Assembly: GCA_035536395.1 (NCBI GenBank)
Contig: DATLOE010000003.1
Coordinates: forward strand, 1-35,712
Reading direction: 5' to 3'
From: Candidatus Dormiibacterota bacterium
Lineage (GTDB): Bacteria > Patescibacteriota > Saccharimonadia > UBA4664 > DATLOE01
DNA: 35,712 bases
Part shown: positions 22,992-31,176 of the stretch, piece by piece
Layout: each line of letters opens with the position of its first letter
How positions within the stretch are numbered: the first letter of the stretch is position 1
Notes under the pieces: model-generated
Databases searched by the model: none
Seen by the model: only the letters and a program-made list of their open reading frames with translations
Told to the model about the DNA's origin: nothing
Made by a program: the position numbers and the translations under genes

Positions 22992-23124
22992 TGTTGTTGG
23001 TAAGGAATATTAAAAAATAGCGGTTTGGCAGCGGTAATAAGCACTTATGTTATGAGGATTTACTACCGGGGCCAATACAGGCCCGCCTATGAAAAGGAGG
23101 GCTTGGTGGCCGCTCACCCTTTTT
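22992..23124 (+). ncRNA. Candidate structured small RNA
   Basis: It follows a consensus promoter and ends at a run of T (23120-23124), with a second terminator at 23139-23165. Predicted helices are a long imperfect hairpin CGGTA...TACCG (23032-23068) with inner stem CTTAT-GTT-ATGAG; GGGCC-AATACA-GGCCC (23069-23084); and GGTG-GCCGCT-CACC (23105-23118) flanked by AAAAGG-AGGG/CCCTTTTT. AGCGG at 23019 could instead pair with CCGCT at 23110. The first ATGs give either two codons or a frame that runs through the terminator into rpsI antisense. I recognise no known RNA family. Boundaries are approximate. Confidence 0.55.
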
Positions 23125-23138
23125 ATATCTGTTCCAGT

Positions 23139-23165
23139 AAAAAACCGCCTTTACGGCGGTTTTTC
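23139..23165. terminator. Terminator of the ribosomal cluster after rpsI, working in both directions
   Basis: A 10-bp stem AAAAACCGCC/GGCGGTTTTT (23140-23149 with 23155-23164) with a 5-nt loop. It starts right after the rpsI stop and also suits plus-strand transcripts of the candidate RNA. Confidence 0.88.
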
Positions 23166-23591
23166 TTATCGTTTAGAGAATTGCGGGGCTTTACGGGCCC
23201 GTTTTAGGCCAGGCTTCTTGCGCTCTTTCTCACGCGGATCACGCGAGAGATAGCCGGCTTTCTTAAGCGTGCCTCTAAGATCTTCATTCAGCTCGGTAAG
23301 TGCCCGGGTAATAGCTAAGCGGGCGGCCTCGGCCTGGCCGTGCTTGCCGCCTCCCTCTACACGCAGGCTAACCTCAAACTTCTTGTCGTAGCCAGCTAGA
23401 ACAATAGGCTGGTTCAAAAGATGAATTAAAGTAGCATTATTAAAGTAGCTCTCTGCCGGTGCATCGTTAACGAAAATCTCCCCTTTACCAGGGTATAATC
23501 GTGCGGTGGCTATGGCCTCTTTGCGACGGCCTAAACCGTAATGGTATTTGCCTTTAGCTTTGGTGGTGTTTTGCTCAGTGTTTTCAGCCAT
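23166..23591 (-). CDS. rpsI: 30S ribosomal protein S9
   Basis: 141 residues: YGLGRRKEAIATARLYPGKG at the start, VEGGGKHGQAEAARLAI in the middle, and the C-terminal tail ending KAPQFSKR, which reaches the P-site tRNA. A short charged N-terminal lead (about 15 residues) is ordinary variation. It overlaps rplM by 8 nt and is the last gene of the long ribosomal transcript, directly followed by a terminator. Confidence 0.98.
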   Translation of the reverse strand: MAENTEQNTTKAKGKYHYGLGRRKEAIATARLYPGKGEIFVNDAPAESYFNNATLIHLLNQPIVLAGYDKKFEVSLRVEGGGKHGQAEAARLAITRALTELNEDLRGTLKKAGYLSRDPREKERKKPGLKRARKAPQFSKR

Positions 23592-24024
23592 TAGTTACTC
23601 CTTGAATCGGTTTAGGTGATTGGGGTGCGTGGGGGTGGTCGGCGGCCGGGTAAACCTTGAGTCGCTTCATGCGCTGATCCTGCAGCTTATTGTGCGGCAG
23701 CATACCGCGCACGGCTGATTCTATAGCTCGCTCAGGATGCTTAGATAATAGCTCCTCTAGGGAAATCTCTTTTATACCACCTGGGTAGCCTGAGTGACGG
23801 TAGTACTTCTTATCTGTTAGCTTATTGCCGGTCACCTTCACCTGAGCCGCATTAATAACCACCACGTGATCGCCGCAGTCGATATGGGCAGTATATATCG
23901 GCTTATTCTTACCAGTTAGATGAGAGGCAATCAGAGTAGCTATTCGGCCCAATGTCTGCCCCGCAGCATCTACAATATACCAATCACGTTGTACGTCTGT
24001 TGGTTTAGCAGAGTAAGTCTTCAC
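23584..24024 (-). CDS. rplM: 50S ribosomal protein L13
   Basis: 146 residues, normal length: DWYIVDAAGQTLGRIATLIA, GDHVVVINAAQVKVTGNK and RHSGYPGGIKE are the conserved L13 blocks that contact 23S rRNA early in assembly. The L13-S9 pair follows L17 directly here, fused into the alpha operon. It overlaps rplQ by 4 nt (ATGA) and rpsI by 8 nt. Confidence 0.98.
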   Translation of the reverse strand: MKTYSAKPTDVQRDWYIVDAAGQTLGRIATLIASHLTGKNKPIYTAHIDCGDHVVVINAAQVKVTGNKLTDKKYYRHSGYPGGIKEISLEELLSKHPERAIESAVRGMLPHNKLQDQRMKRLKVYPAADHPHAPQSPKPIQGVTNG

Positions 24025-24515
24025 TTTTTAGCCTCAGGTTTAGTTTTTGCCTTTGGTTTGTCTGCTGCTTTAGCCTTAACCTGGGTTTTGGCTGCAGCGG
24101 GCTTTTTGACCTTAGAGTCAGCCTCAGGCTTTTTCTCAGCTTTCTCGGCCGGATTTGCTAGCTCGGTTAGACTAACAACAGCCATAGGGGCATTGTCGCC
24201 TCTGCGGTTCTCGATTTTTACAATCCGGGTGTAGCCGCCCTTACGATCCTTAAAGCGGGGTGCAATCTCCTCTACCAGTTTTTGAGCTGCCTTATCTGTT
24301 AGAAGGAAGGCCCTTATCTGGCGCTTATTATGCAGGTCGCCCTGCTTGGCCTTGGTAACCATTCTCTCGAAGTAAGGGGCGATGGTCTTGGCCTTCGTTA
24401 AAGTAGTGGTAATCTGCTCATGCACAACCAAAGAAGTCACCTGCCCGCGGATTAAAGCCTTCCGCGGACCTTGTTCTAATGACAGCTTAGACTCCTTGTG
24501 GCCGTGATGGTGCAT
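24021..24515 (-). CDS. rplQ: 50S ribosomal protein L17 with basic C-terminal tail
   Basis: 164 residues, against about 120-130 typically. The N-terminal core (KESKLSLEQGPRKALIRGQV, RGDNAPMAVVSL) is complete. The last 35-40 residues are a Lys/Ala/Pro tail (KKPAAAKTQVKAKAADKPKA), probably disordered. It overlaps rpoA by one base (TAATG), the classic rpoA-rplQ order. Confidence 0.97.
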   Translation of the reverse strand: MHHHGHKESKLSLEQGPRKALIRGQVTSLVVHEQITTTLTKAKTIAPYFERMVTKAKQGDLHNKRQIRAFLLTDKAAQKLVEEIAPRFKDRKGGYTRIVKIENRRGDNAPMAVVSLTELANPAEKAEKKPEADSKVKKPAAAKTQVKAKAADKPKAKTKPEAKK

Positions 24516-25444
24516 TAGATTACCTCTTCCTCCTTGGCAAATCCTAATTCTGCTATTTTGTCATTAACTTCATCGTAAGCCTTGGCACCAAAACCCTTAA
24601 GGTTTTTAATCTCGCCGTCGCTTAGGCGCAGTAGATCCTTCATGGTCCTGATATCGTTATTCAAAAGTGCATTAGTGGTGCGGGGAGAGAGATTGATCTC
24701 TTCTATCATAATCTTTGCAGCATTGGCATCTTGGCTCTCATCTGCTCCTGCTGTTTGTTTGGTTGCGGGAACGCCATGGCCGGCTACAACCGAAAAGTGA
24801 GTAACTAAGATATCAGCCGCCTGAGTAATAGCCTCTTGCGGAGAAATCGAACCATCGGTTTCTATATCCATCACTAGCCGATCGAGATCAGTCATCTGCC
24901 CAACACGAGTGTTCTCGACGTTATAACGCACACGGCGCACAGGACTGTAGAGCGCGTCAACCGCGATCATCCCGACTTCCAGCTTTTCATCGCTGCGATC
25001 TTCGACCGGCACATAGCCCCGGCCCTTTTCTAGCTTAATCTCCATACCGACCTTGCCCTTGGCGTCATCTACGGTGCCAATAATCTGATCGGGGTTAACG
25101 ATCTCGACATCGGCATTGGCCTTAATATCGCCAGCCTTAATTTGGCCTTTTCCGTTTTTGGTCAAAACCAAAAACTGCGGTTCATCGCTGTATACCTTGA
25201 AGCGAATCTTCTTTAAGTTGAGAATAATCTCAACCACGTCTTCTTTGACGCCTTTAATAGTTGAAAACTCATGCGATACGTTGTCGATCTTAACGGCCGT
25301 AATAGCGGCTCCGCCTAAGCTCGAAAGAATAACACGGCGCAGTGAGTTGCCTAAAGTCATACCGTACCCTGAATGCAGCGGCTCGATGGCAAAAGTAGAC
25401 TTATTGCCGTCCTCCTTTACTACTTTCAGTTCTGGCAGATGCAT
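24515..25444 (-). CDS. rpoA: RNA polymerase alpha subunit
   Basis: About 309 residues. The N-terminal domain has the dimer/assembly motifs (FAIEPLHSGYGMTLGNSLRR, VALYSPVRRVRY-like block), followed by a linker and the C-terminal domain (INLSPRTTNALLNNDIRTMK and LKGFGAKAYDEV), which contacts UP elements and activators. I start at the ATG at 25444 (AGAAGG 11 nt upstream) because an in-frame GTG at 25456 lies inside that site. It lies about 110 nt after rpsD; that gap has no ORF and no convincing promoter. Confidence 0.97.
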   Translation of the reverse strand: MHLPELKVVKEDGNKSTFAIEPLHSGYGMTLGNSLRRVILSSLGGAAITAVKIDNVSHEFSTIKGVKEDVVEIILNLKKIRFKVYSDEPQFLVLTKNGKGQIKAGDIKANADVEIVNPDQIIGTVDDAKGKVGMEIKLEKGRGYVPVEDRSDEKLEVGMIAVDALYSPVRRVRYNVENTRVGQMTDLDRLVMDIETDGSISPQEAITQAADILVTHFSVVAGHGVPATKQTAGADESQDANAAKIMIEEINLSPRTTNALLNNDIRTMKDLLRLSDGEIKNLKGFGAKAYDEVNDKIAELGFAKEEEVI

Positions 25445-25557
25445 TTCGTATAACACCTTCTAATTCCTTTCGTCATTATTTAAATTCGCAGACATAAAGC
25501 TGTCTAAGCTAGTACAGTTCGGGATAAAAAGTGAAATGTACAACATAGACGTCTCCA

Positions 25558-26175
25558 TTACCTTGAGTAAAACTCAATAATTAATTGCTCATTAATCTCC
25601 TCAGTAATATCCTCGCGCTGTGGCAAGCCGGTTACCTTGGCCTTCAAGTTTTTACTGTCTGAACTCAGCCAACTACTGACCGCTTGGCCGGATACCAGCG
25701 TCTGCTTCAAGGTGGCAAAGTAAGAGTTCGCTGCGCTCTTGGGGCGAATAGTCAGTTCGTCACCCGCGCTTAAGCGGATTGAAGGAATATCTACTCGCTT
25801 ACCATTCAAGAGGATATGCCCATGAGTCACAAGCTGCCGGGCAGCCTGGCGCGAAATCGCCCAGTTAAGCCGGTATACAGCATTATCCAGTCGCAGCTCA
25901 AGCGCCTGCAAGAGGTTATCGCCAGCCACGCCTGGGCGCCTCTCGGATTCGGCTACCAGTTTACGGAACTGCTTCTCGAGCAGGCCGTACATTCTCTTAA
26001 CTTTCTGTTTTTCACGAAGCTGAACGGCATATTGGCTTAGCTTTGCGCGAATACCTGACATACCATGCTGCCCTGGTCCATAGTTGCGCTTAGTCATACC
26101 TTTAATCGCCTTAGGATGCAGGGCTGTCTTTTCGCGCCGGGAACGCTTTACGATTGGTGCTAGATCCCTAGCCAT
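25558..26175 (-). CDS. rpsD: 30S ribosomal protein S4
   Basis: 205 residues, normal length. The N-terminus ([16 protein letters not shown]) lacks the cysteine cluster of zinc-type S4. The S4 RNA-binding domain (RLDNAVYRLNWAISRQAARQ, LVTHGHILLNGKRVDIPS) is intact. S4 nucleates 30S assembly and in other bacteria can regulate the alpha operon. It overlaps rpsK by one base (TAATG). Confidence 0.98.
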   Translation of the reverse strand: MARDLAPIVKRSRREKTALHPKAIKGMTKRNYGPGQHGMSGIRAKLSQYAVQLREKQKVKRMYGLLEKQFRKLVAESERRPGVAGDNLLQALELRLDNAVYRLNWAISRQAARQLVTHGHILLNGKRVDIPSIRLSAGDELTIRPKSAANSYFATLKQTLVSGQAVSSWLSSDSKNLKAKVTGLPQREDITEEINEQLIIEFYSR

Positions 26176-26570
26176 TACACGCGCCTCGCTTTCCGGGGGC
26201 GACAGCCATTATGCGCAATACCGGTTACATCTTTAATACTGCTGACAGCAATGCCGGCCGATTGGATAGAGCGCACAGCCGATTCGCGACCGCTTCCGAC
26301 TCCACGCACAAATACATCTACTTTTGTCATACCTAGGTCTTTAGCGATTGCAGCTGCCTTTTCTCCGGCCATTTGGGCGGCATAGGGTGTAGATTTACGC
26401 GAACCCCTGAAGCCAGCACCGCCGGCACTAGCCCAGGTGAGCAAATTACCTTTTTCGTCAGTAATAGAAATAATAGTGTTGTTAAAGGTGGCCTGAACAT
26501 GAACCTGTCCAACCGGTACGTTGCGCTTGACCTTTCGGCGTCTGGTTTTAGTTGTGCTGGAATTTGCCAT
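26175..26570 (-). CDS. rpsK: 30S ribosomal protein S11
   Basis: 131 residues, normal length: [56 protein letters not shown] and the C-terminal [12 protein letters not shown], all hallmarks of S11, which sits at the platform near the E site. The gene is 11 nt after rpsM and overlaps rpsD. Confidence 0.98.
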   Translation of the reverse strand: MANSSTTKTRRRKVKRNVPVGQVHVQATFNNTIISITDEKGNLLTWASAGGAGFRGSRKSTPYAAQMAGEKAAAIAKDLGMTKVDVFVRGVGSGRESAVRSIQSAGIAVSSIKDVTGIAHNGCRPRKARRV

Positions 26571-26581
26571 AAATAAATCCT

Positions 26582-26968
26582 TTAAGTCTTAGCCGTAGCT
26601 TTTTTACGGCCACTGCCCATAGTAATCTTTCGGCCGCGCTTAGTGCGGGCATTGGTCTTAGTGCGCTGCCCCCTAACCGGCAGATTATTCTTGTGCCTGA
26701 GACCGCGGTAAGTGCTGACTTCTTTCAAGCGCTTAATAGCCAATGTAACGCTTCGCTGCAGGTCGCCTTCTACCGTATAATCACGCTCAATCTGTTCTCT
26801 GATCTTAGCTATGTCAGATTCGGCTAAATCCTTTACTCTGGTATCTGGGTTAATCCCGGCTGCCTTTAGGATTTTACGGCTGCTAGTCAGCCCTATTCCG
26901 TGAATATAGGTTAGGGCTATCTCTACTCGCTTATCATTTGGAATGTTTACACCGGTTATACGCGCCAT
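26582..26968 (-). CDS. rpsM: 30S ribosomal protein S13
   Basis: 128 residues: [20 protein letters not shown], the helix-two-turn-helix [14 protein letters not shown], and a basic tail ([20 protein letters not shown]). It lies in the 30S head, contacting the P-site tRNA and bridges to the large subunit. Its ATG overlaps the rpmJ stop by one base (TAATG). Confidence 0.98.
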   Translation of the reverse strand: MARITGVNIPNDKRVEIALTYIHGIGLTSSRKILKAAGINPDTRVKDLAESDIAKIREQIERDYTVEGDLQRSVTLAIKRLKEVSTYRGLRHKNNLPVRGQRTKTNARTKRGRKITMGSGRKKATAKT

Positions 26969-27081
26969 TATCCCTGCCTCTGCTTATGCTTAGGGTTGTC
27001 GCAAATAACATATACAACGCCCTCACGGCGGACGATTTTGCATTTGGAACAGATTTTTTTAGCGCTGGCGCGAACTTTCAC
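26968..27081 (-). CDS. rpmJ: 50S ribosomal protein L36
   Basis: 37 residues, read directly: [20 protein letters not shown], then [15 protein letters not shown]. The CxxC...C...H zinc-binding set is complete. GTG start with GAGG 6 nt upstream. It lies between infA and rpsM, the normal place, and overlaps rpsM by one base. Confidence 0.95.
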   Translation of the reverse strand: MKVRASAKKICSKCKIVRREGVVYVICDNPKHKQRQG

Positions 27082-27092
27082 TGCTTGCCTCG

Positions 27093-27314
27093 TTATTTAT
27101 GCCGGTAAGTTATGCGCCCCTTAGTAAGATCATAAGGGGTCATTTCCAGAGTAACTTTGTCACCAGGAAGTATTTTGATGTAATGCATGCGCATTTTACC
27201 CGAAATGTGGGCTAAAACAACGTGACCGTTCTCGAGCTCCACTTTGAACATTGCATTGGGGAGTGTCTCCAGAACGGTTCCGGTTAATTCAATTACTTCC
27301 TTTGTATCTGACAT
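27093..27314 (-). CDS. infA: Translation initiation factor IF-1
   Basis: 73 residues, the standard length, an OB-fold protein: [40 protein letters not shown] and [11 protein letters not shown]. It binds the 30S A site during initiation. It has its own promoter in the 66-nt gap after secY. The adenylate kinase and methionine aminopeptidase genes that often lie between secY and infA are absent. Confidence 0.98.
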   Translation of the reverse strand: MSDTKEVIELTGTVLETLPNAMFKVELENGHVVLAHISGKMRMHYIKILPGDKVTLEMTPYDLTKGRITYRHK

Positions 27315-27334
27315 AACTTGAGCTACAGCTTGTT

Positions 27335-27363
27335 ATTATAGGGATTTTTATTACTTCTGTAAA
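27335..27363 (-). promoter_or_regulatory. Internal promoter upstream of infA
   Basis: The minus strand reads TTTACA (27358-27363), a 17-nt spacer, then a perfect TATAAT (27335-27340), 20 nt before the infA ATG. It would let infA to rpsI be expressed separately from the S10-spc part. Confidence 0.8.
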
Positions 27364-27380
27364 GGAGTTTTTGCTTCTGG

Positions 27381-28694
27381 CTAGTATTTATCATAAGAAA
27401 TAGATATTACACGCGATTCGAGCTGCTTCATTGTCTCTATCGCAACTGTAACCACAATCAAGAGACCGGTGCCACCAATGGTTAAGATTTGGGTATGAGT
27501 AAAGCTTTCGACTATAAACGGCAATACTGCTATTAGCCCCAAGCTAATCGAGCCGAACAGAGTCAGGCGGTTCACTACATTCTGCAGATAGCTGGCTGTT
27601 TCGCGCCCGGGACGAATACCTGGTATAAAGCCGCCCTGCTTCTGCATGTTTTCGGAGATATCCTTGGGGTTGAAGATAATCGAAGTGTAAAAATAGGTAA
27701 AGGCCACGACGAGCACGAAATAGCTGACGGCATAACCGGCGCTGGCTGGCGCAAAAAAGGTAGTCATCCAGTTGGCAAAATCTGCCACCCAATCAGTTTT
27801 AACGTTGCGCAGCAGCTGGCCGATAAAGGCCGGTATGGAAAGGAAGGCCAGAGCGAAGATGATCGGTATAACACCGGCTGTAATCAAGCGGATTGGCAAA
27901 TAGGTATCTACTCCCGATAAAATACGACTGCCGCGCACTTTCCGGGCATAGGAAACCGGTATTGAACGCTGGCCTTCGTTTAGCAGTACAAGAACATATA
28001 TTACGACTAGAGCCAGGGCACCAATCAGGATCAGCTGGAGTATCTTCCCGCTGTCGTTGGCTACCAGGTTCAAATACTGACCTGCGCTAGTGGGCAGAGC
28101 CGCGATAATTCCGGCAAATATAATGAGCGAAATGCCATTACCAATACCGCGTTCCGATATGAGCTCACCCAGCCACATGAGCAGCATGGTGCCGGCCGTC
28201 ATGGTAGTGATCATTAGGAACCACTGGAAAAGAGAAGGATGCCCAATCAGATCGGTCTGGGCAATCTGCTGGGACATCTGCTGGATTAAAAGCACCATAC
28301 CGATAGACTGCAGGATAGCCAGCGGCAGGGTAAAAAGCCTGGTATACTGACTGATCTTGCGCCTGCCGGCATCGCCTTCTTTACTCAGCGATTCCAGATG
28401 GGGCACTACTTTAGTCATTAGCTGAATAATAATCGAGGCATTAATGTACGGACCCAGGCCCATCATTACAATCGAAAAGTTAGTAAGCGCTCCACCAGAG
28501 AATAAATCGGCAAAACCGAGTAACTGACTAGAGCCGAACAGGCGGGTTAAGAAGGCCGCCAGAGCCGCATTATCGGGAACCGGCACCGGTATGTAGGAAA
28601 GAATTCTAAAAAGAATCAGCAACCCTAGGATTACAAGGATACGGTTGCGCAGCTGCGGGGATTTGTAGCCTTGTTTCAGGGTCGCAAGGTTCAC
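27381..28694 (-). CDS. secY: Preprotein translocase subunit SecY
   Basis: 437 residues with ten membrane segments, the usual SecY size. Conserved regions include FRILSYIPVPVP (TM1), LFSGGALTNFSIVMMGLGPY (plug and TM2), RGIGNGISLIIFAG and PGRETASYLQNVVNRLT near the C-terminus. It forms the protein-conducting channel with SecE, encoded elsewhere in this window. The GTG overlaps the rplO stop by 4 nt (GTGA). Confidence 0.98.
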   Translation of the reverse strand: MNLATLKQGYKSPQLRNRILVILGLLILFRILSYIPVPVPDNAALAAFLTRLFGSSQLLGFADLFSGGALTNFSIVMMGLGPYINASIIIQLMTKVVPHLESLSKEGDAGRRKISQYTRLFTLPLAILQSIGMVLLIQQMSQQIAQTDLIGHPSLFQWFLMITTMTAGTMLLMWLGELISERGIGNGISLIIFAGIIAALPTSAGQYLNLVANDSGKILQLILIGALALVVIYVLVLLNEGQRSIPVSYARKVRGSRILSGVDTYLPIRLITAGVIPIIFALAFLSIPAFIGQLLRNVKTDWVADFANWMTTFFAPASAGYAVSYFVLVVAFTYFYTSIIFNPKDISENMQKQGGFIPGIRPGRETASYLQNVVNRLTLFGSISLGLIAVLPFIVESFTHTQILTIGGTGLLIVVTVAIETMKQLESRVISISYDKY

Positions 28695-29167
28695 TTCTGA
28701 GCTTTCTCCTTGGCTACATGCCTTCTGGGTATAGGTACCGCCTCAAAACTGCCGCCGGCACTAGCAATAGCCTCCTGGGCCGATTTGGTAGCAGCTTGCA
28801 GTTTAATAGCTAATTTCTTTTCTAGACTGCCTGTACCGAGTATTTTTACAGGACGGAACCTGTTTTTAATAATACCGGCTTCAGCCAAAGTTTCGTTAGT
28901 TACAGCGCCGGCGCTTAGGCCATTCAAGCGCTCCAGGCTAATGCACGTGTAATTAATCTTATTAATCGGCGTAAATCCACGCTTCTTGGGAAGTCTTTTA
29001 GCCAGGGGGTTCTGACCGCCCTCGAAACCAAGGCGCACGCCGCCACCAGCACGGGAATTCTGACCTTTGGTACCGCGACCGGCAGTCTTACCCTGACCGG
29101 CTGCAATACCGCGGCCGATCCGCTTCTTATTATTCTTAGATGTAACTTGTAGTTGATGAACCTTCAT
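28691..29167 (-). CDS. rplO: 50S ribosomal protein L15
   Basis: 158 residues: the Gly-rich N-terminus (KKRIGRGIAAGQGKTAGRGT, KGQNSRAGGGVRLGFEGGQN) and PLAKRLPKKRGFT are diagnostic; the C-terminal globular domain follows. It starts 2 nt after rpsE, so there is no room for rpmD (L30), which normally lies here. It overlaps secY. Confidence 0.98.
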   Translation of the reverse strand: MKVHQLQVTSKNNKKRIGRGIAAGQGKTAGRGTKGQNSRAGGGVRLGFEGGQNPLAKRLPKKRGFTPINKINYTCISLERLNGLSAGAVTNETLAEAGIIKNRFRPVKILGTGSLEKKLAIKLQAATKSAQEAIASAGGSFEAVPIPRRHVAKEKAQK

Positions 29168-29169
29168 AG

Positions 29170-29697
29170 CTATACCTTTACCTTTGCGGGTTTTGCCTTT
29201 GCGGCAGGTTTTTCTTCCTTTGCTGCCGGATTGGGCCCCGCACCCGCTTTAGCACGCAGCTGCGAGAGGGCCATTATTGTAGCGTAGGCGTTATTGAGCT
29301 TATTGGTCGAGCCAAACGATTTAGTCAGCAGGTTGTGAATACCGGCTACCTCAACGACATTACGAACCGCACCACCAGCGATCACCCCTGTACCATCTGA
29401 GGCCGGCTTTAGTAGAATCTGCGCGCCAGAAAAGCGCACGCTAACTTCGTGGGGGATACTCCCCTTCTCTGTAATTGGTACAACGATCATATTCCGCTTA
29501 GCGCGCGAAACGGCCTTGGCAATAGAAGTCATTACCTCAGAGCCCTTGCCAATTCCTACCCCTACTCGTCCCTTGCCGTCGCCTATTACGACCGTGGCCC
29601 GGAAGCGGAATCTGCGCCCGCCTTTAACCACCCGCGCTACCCGGTCTATAGCAATCACTTTTTCATCGAACTCTTTTGGCTGGTGTGTAATAGCCAT
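29170..29697 (-). CDS. rpsE: 30S ribosomal protein S5
   Basis: 175 residues: RVARVVKGGRRFRFRATVVI and GVGIGKGSEVMTSIAKAVSR form the dsRBD-like domain; HEVSVRFSGAQILLKPASDG and GAVRNVVEVAGIHNLLTKSF form the second domain. The last 20 or so residues are a Lys/Ala/Pro tail. S5 is important for fidelity and mRNA unwinding at the entry site. It is one of several proteins here with low-complexity tails. Confidence 0.98.
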   Translation of the reverse strand: MAITHQPKEFDEKVIAIDRVARVVKGGRRFRFRATVVIGDGKGRVGVGIGKGSEVMTSIAKAVSRAKRNMIVVPITEKGSIPHEVSVRFSGAQILLKPASDGTGVIAGGAVRNVVEVAGIHNLLTKSFGSTNKLNNAYATIMALSQLRAKAGAGPNPAAKEEKPAAKAKPAKVKV

Positions 29698-30045
29698 TTA
29701 AAACTCCAATCCTTCTTTACGGGCGGCTTCAGCCAGCGCGTGCAGGCGCCCATGATACAACTTTGAACCGCGATCAAAGATAACTTTCTTAATTTTATGT
29801 TTTTTGGCCTGGACGGCGATTTGCGTACCGACCCAGGCTGCTTTTTCTGTCATAGTGCCCTTAGCCTCAGACTTCACTGTGGTGGCGTGAGCCAGCGTCT
29901 TACCCGCATCATCATTGATTAACTGGGCGGTTATGTGCCTGGCTGTCACCCTGGCTGCAAGTCTTGGCCGCTCGGCAGTGCCGGCAACCTTGGCTCGAAC
30001 GCGCCTGGCGCGGCTAGCTGCTTGTAGTTTAAGTAGTTTACTCAT
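29698..30045 (-). CDS. rplR: 50S ribosomal protein L18
   Basis: 115 residues, the normal length. RRVRAKVAGTAERPRLAARV is the start of the 5S rRNA-binding core and ends with VIFDRGSKLYHGRLHALAEA followed by ARKEGLEF, the standard L18 C-terminus. It binds 5S rRNA together with L5. The rpsE ATG abuts its stop. Confidence 0.98.
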   Translation of the reverse strand: MSKLLKLQAASRARRVRAKVAGTAERPRLAARVTARHITAQLINDDAGKTLAHATTVKSEAKGTMTEKAAWVGTQIAVQAKKHKIKKVIFDRGSKLYHGRLHALAEAARKEGLEF

Positions 30046-30047
30046 AA

Positions 30048-30587
30048 TTAACCTTTCGCCGCCGTTTTGCCGGCCTTGCGCCTAATGCGCTCTTCGGCAT
30101 ATTTAATGCCCTTGCCCTTATACGGCTCCGGCTTTCTTAGAGAGCGAATATTGGCAGCTACCTGGCCGACCATCTGCTTATCGGCGCCGCTAATAGTTAG
30201 AACGTTCTTCTCCACCTTTGCCTCTATGCCCTTGGGCAGTGCAAATACGATCGGGTGCGAGAAACCCAGCGAGAGATTAATGGTCTGACCACTTACATTG
30301 GCCCGGTAGCCGACACCGTTAATCTCTAGCTTGCGTTCATAGCCGCGGCTTACACCGATCACAATATTTGCGATCAAAGTCCGCGCCAGTCCATATAGGC
30401 GAATCGTTTCGGCACTCTCGTGCTTTTTGGCAACTGTTAGCTTGCCGTCAGTCTGCTCGACTTTAATGCCAGGCAGAATAGGTGCTTCAAGCTCACCCTT
30501 TGGCCCTTTAGCAAGCACACGGCTAGCCTCCAGGGTAACAGTGACTCCGGCTGGAATTTCTATTGGTTGTCGGCCGATTCTACTCAT
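30048..30587 (-). CDS. rplF: 50S ribosomal protein L6
   Basis: 179 residues, two similar L6 domains: MSRIGRQPIEIPAGVTV, KGPKGELEAPILPGI, then GVGYRANVSGQTINLSLGFS and the conserved RKPEPYKGKGIKYAEERIRR. It lies near the factor-binding site of the large subunit. The start is 1 nt after the rpsH stop. Confidence 0.98.
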   Translation of the reverse strand: MSRIGRQPIEIPAGVTVTLEASRVLAKGPKGELEAPILPGIKVEQTDGKLTVAKKHESAETIRLYGLARTLIANIVIGVSRGYERKLEINGVGYRANVSGQTINLSLGFSHPIVFALPKGIEAKVEKNVLTISGADKQMVGQVAANIRSLRKPEPYKGKGIKYAEERIRRKAGKTAAKG

Positions 30588-30588
30588 G

Positions 30589-30981
30589 TCACCATACCTT
30601 ACAGATTAATTCACCGCCCAGGCCTTTTTTCCTAGCATCTCTGCCGCTCATAACTCCGTTTGAGGTTGAAACTATTACCATTCCCCTGCCGCCAAGAACT
30701 AATGGAATGTCCTGGCTCGAGGCGTACACCCTACGACCGGGCTTAGAAACGCGAGCCAAGCTTGAAATAACCGGCTGGTCGGCATCAGCCTTAAGGCTAA
30801 TAATGAGCATCTTAAAGCCCGCCTCTTTGCCTTCTACCTTGAAGCCGGCAATAAAACCGTTTTCTTTCAGTATACCGGCAATGGCCTCTTTCATTTTGGA
30901 ATGCGGAACTACCACGGTTTCTTTGGAAACCGCCAGTCCGTTACGAATTCTAGTTAACATATCTGCAATTGGGTCGCTCAT
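30589..30981 (-). CDS. rpsH: 30S ribosomal protein S8
   Basis: 130 residues: SDPIADMLTRIRNGLAVSKE at the N-terminus, LKADADQPVISSLARVSKPG in the middle, and GMVIVSTSNGVMSGRDARKK followed by GGELICKVW at the C-terminus. S8 binds 16S helix 21 and in E. coli represses the spc operon. I prefer the second of two adjacent ATGs because AGGAGG lies 4 nt before it and only 1 nt before the first. Confidence 0.98.
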   Translation of the reverse strand: MSDPIADMLTRIRNGLAVSKETVVVPHSKMKEAIAGILKENGFIAGFKVEGKEAGFKMLIISLKADADQPVISSLARVSKPGRRVYASSQDIPLVLGGRGMVIVSTSNGVMSGRDARKKGLGGELICKVW

Positions 30982-30990
30982 CATTCCTCC

Positions 30991-31176
30991 TTACCAGCTA
31001 GCCTTTCTCACGCCAGGTATCTGCCCACGGCTGGCGTGTTCCCTAAAGCAGATCCGGCACATACCGAACTTACGAATATAACTTCCGCTCCGCCCGCATA
31101 GCTTGCAGCGGTTGTGCTGCCGAGTAGAAAATTTCGGCTTGCGGCCGGCTTTAAGTACCAATGCTAATCTTGCCAT
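30991..31176 (-). CDS. rpsN: 30S ribosomal protein S14, zinc type
   Basis: 61 residues, the short zinc-binding form: [20 protein letters not shown] has the two CxxC pairs, followed by [18 protein letters not shown]. It lies in the 30S head. It overlaps the rplE stop by one base (TGATG) and is read together with it. Confidence 0.98.
   Translation of the reverse strand: MARLALVLKAGRKPKFSTRQHNRCKLCGRSGSYIRKFGMCRICFREHASRGQIPGVRKASW

Noticed and set aside
23025-23207. Plus-strand ORF of 60 codons through the rpsI terminator
   Set aside because: It runs through the terminator hairpin and into rpsI antisense, and has no ribosome binding site; the transcript is better explained as non-coding.
25457-25557. 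S4-binding translational operator between rpsD and rpoA
   Set aside because: Only a 5-bp AGACA/TGTCT hairpin is visible; nothing resembles the alpha-operon pseudoknot.
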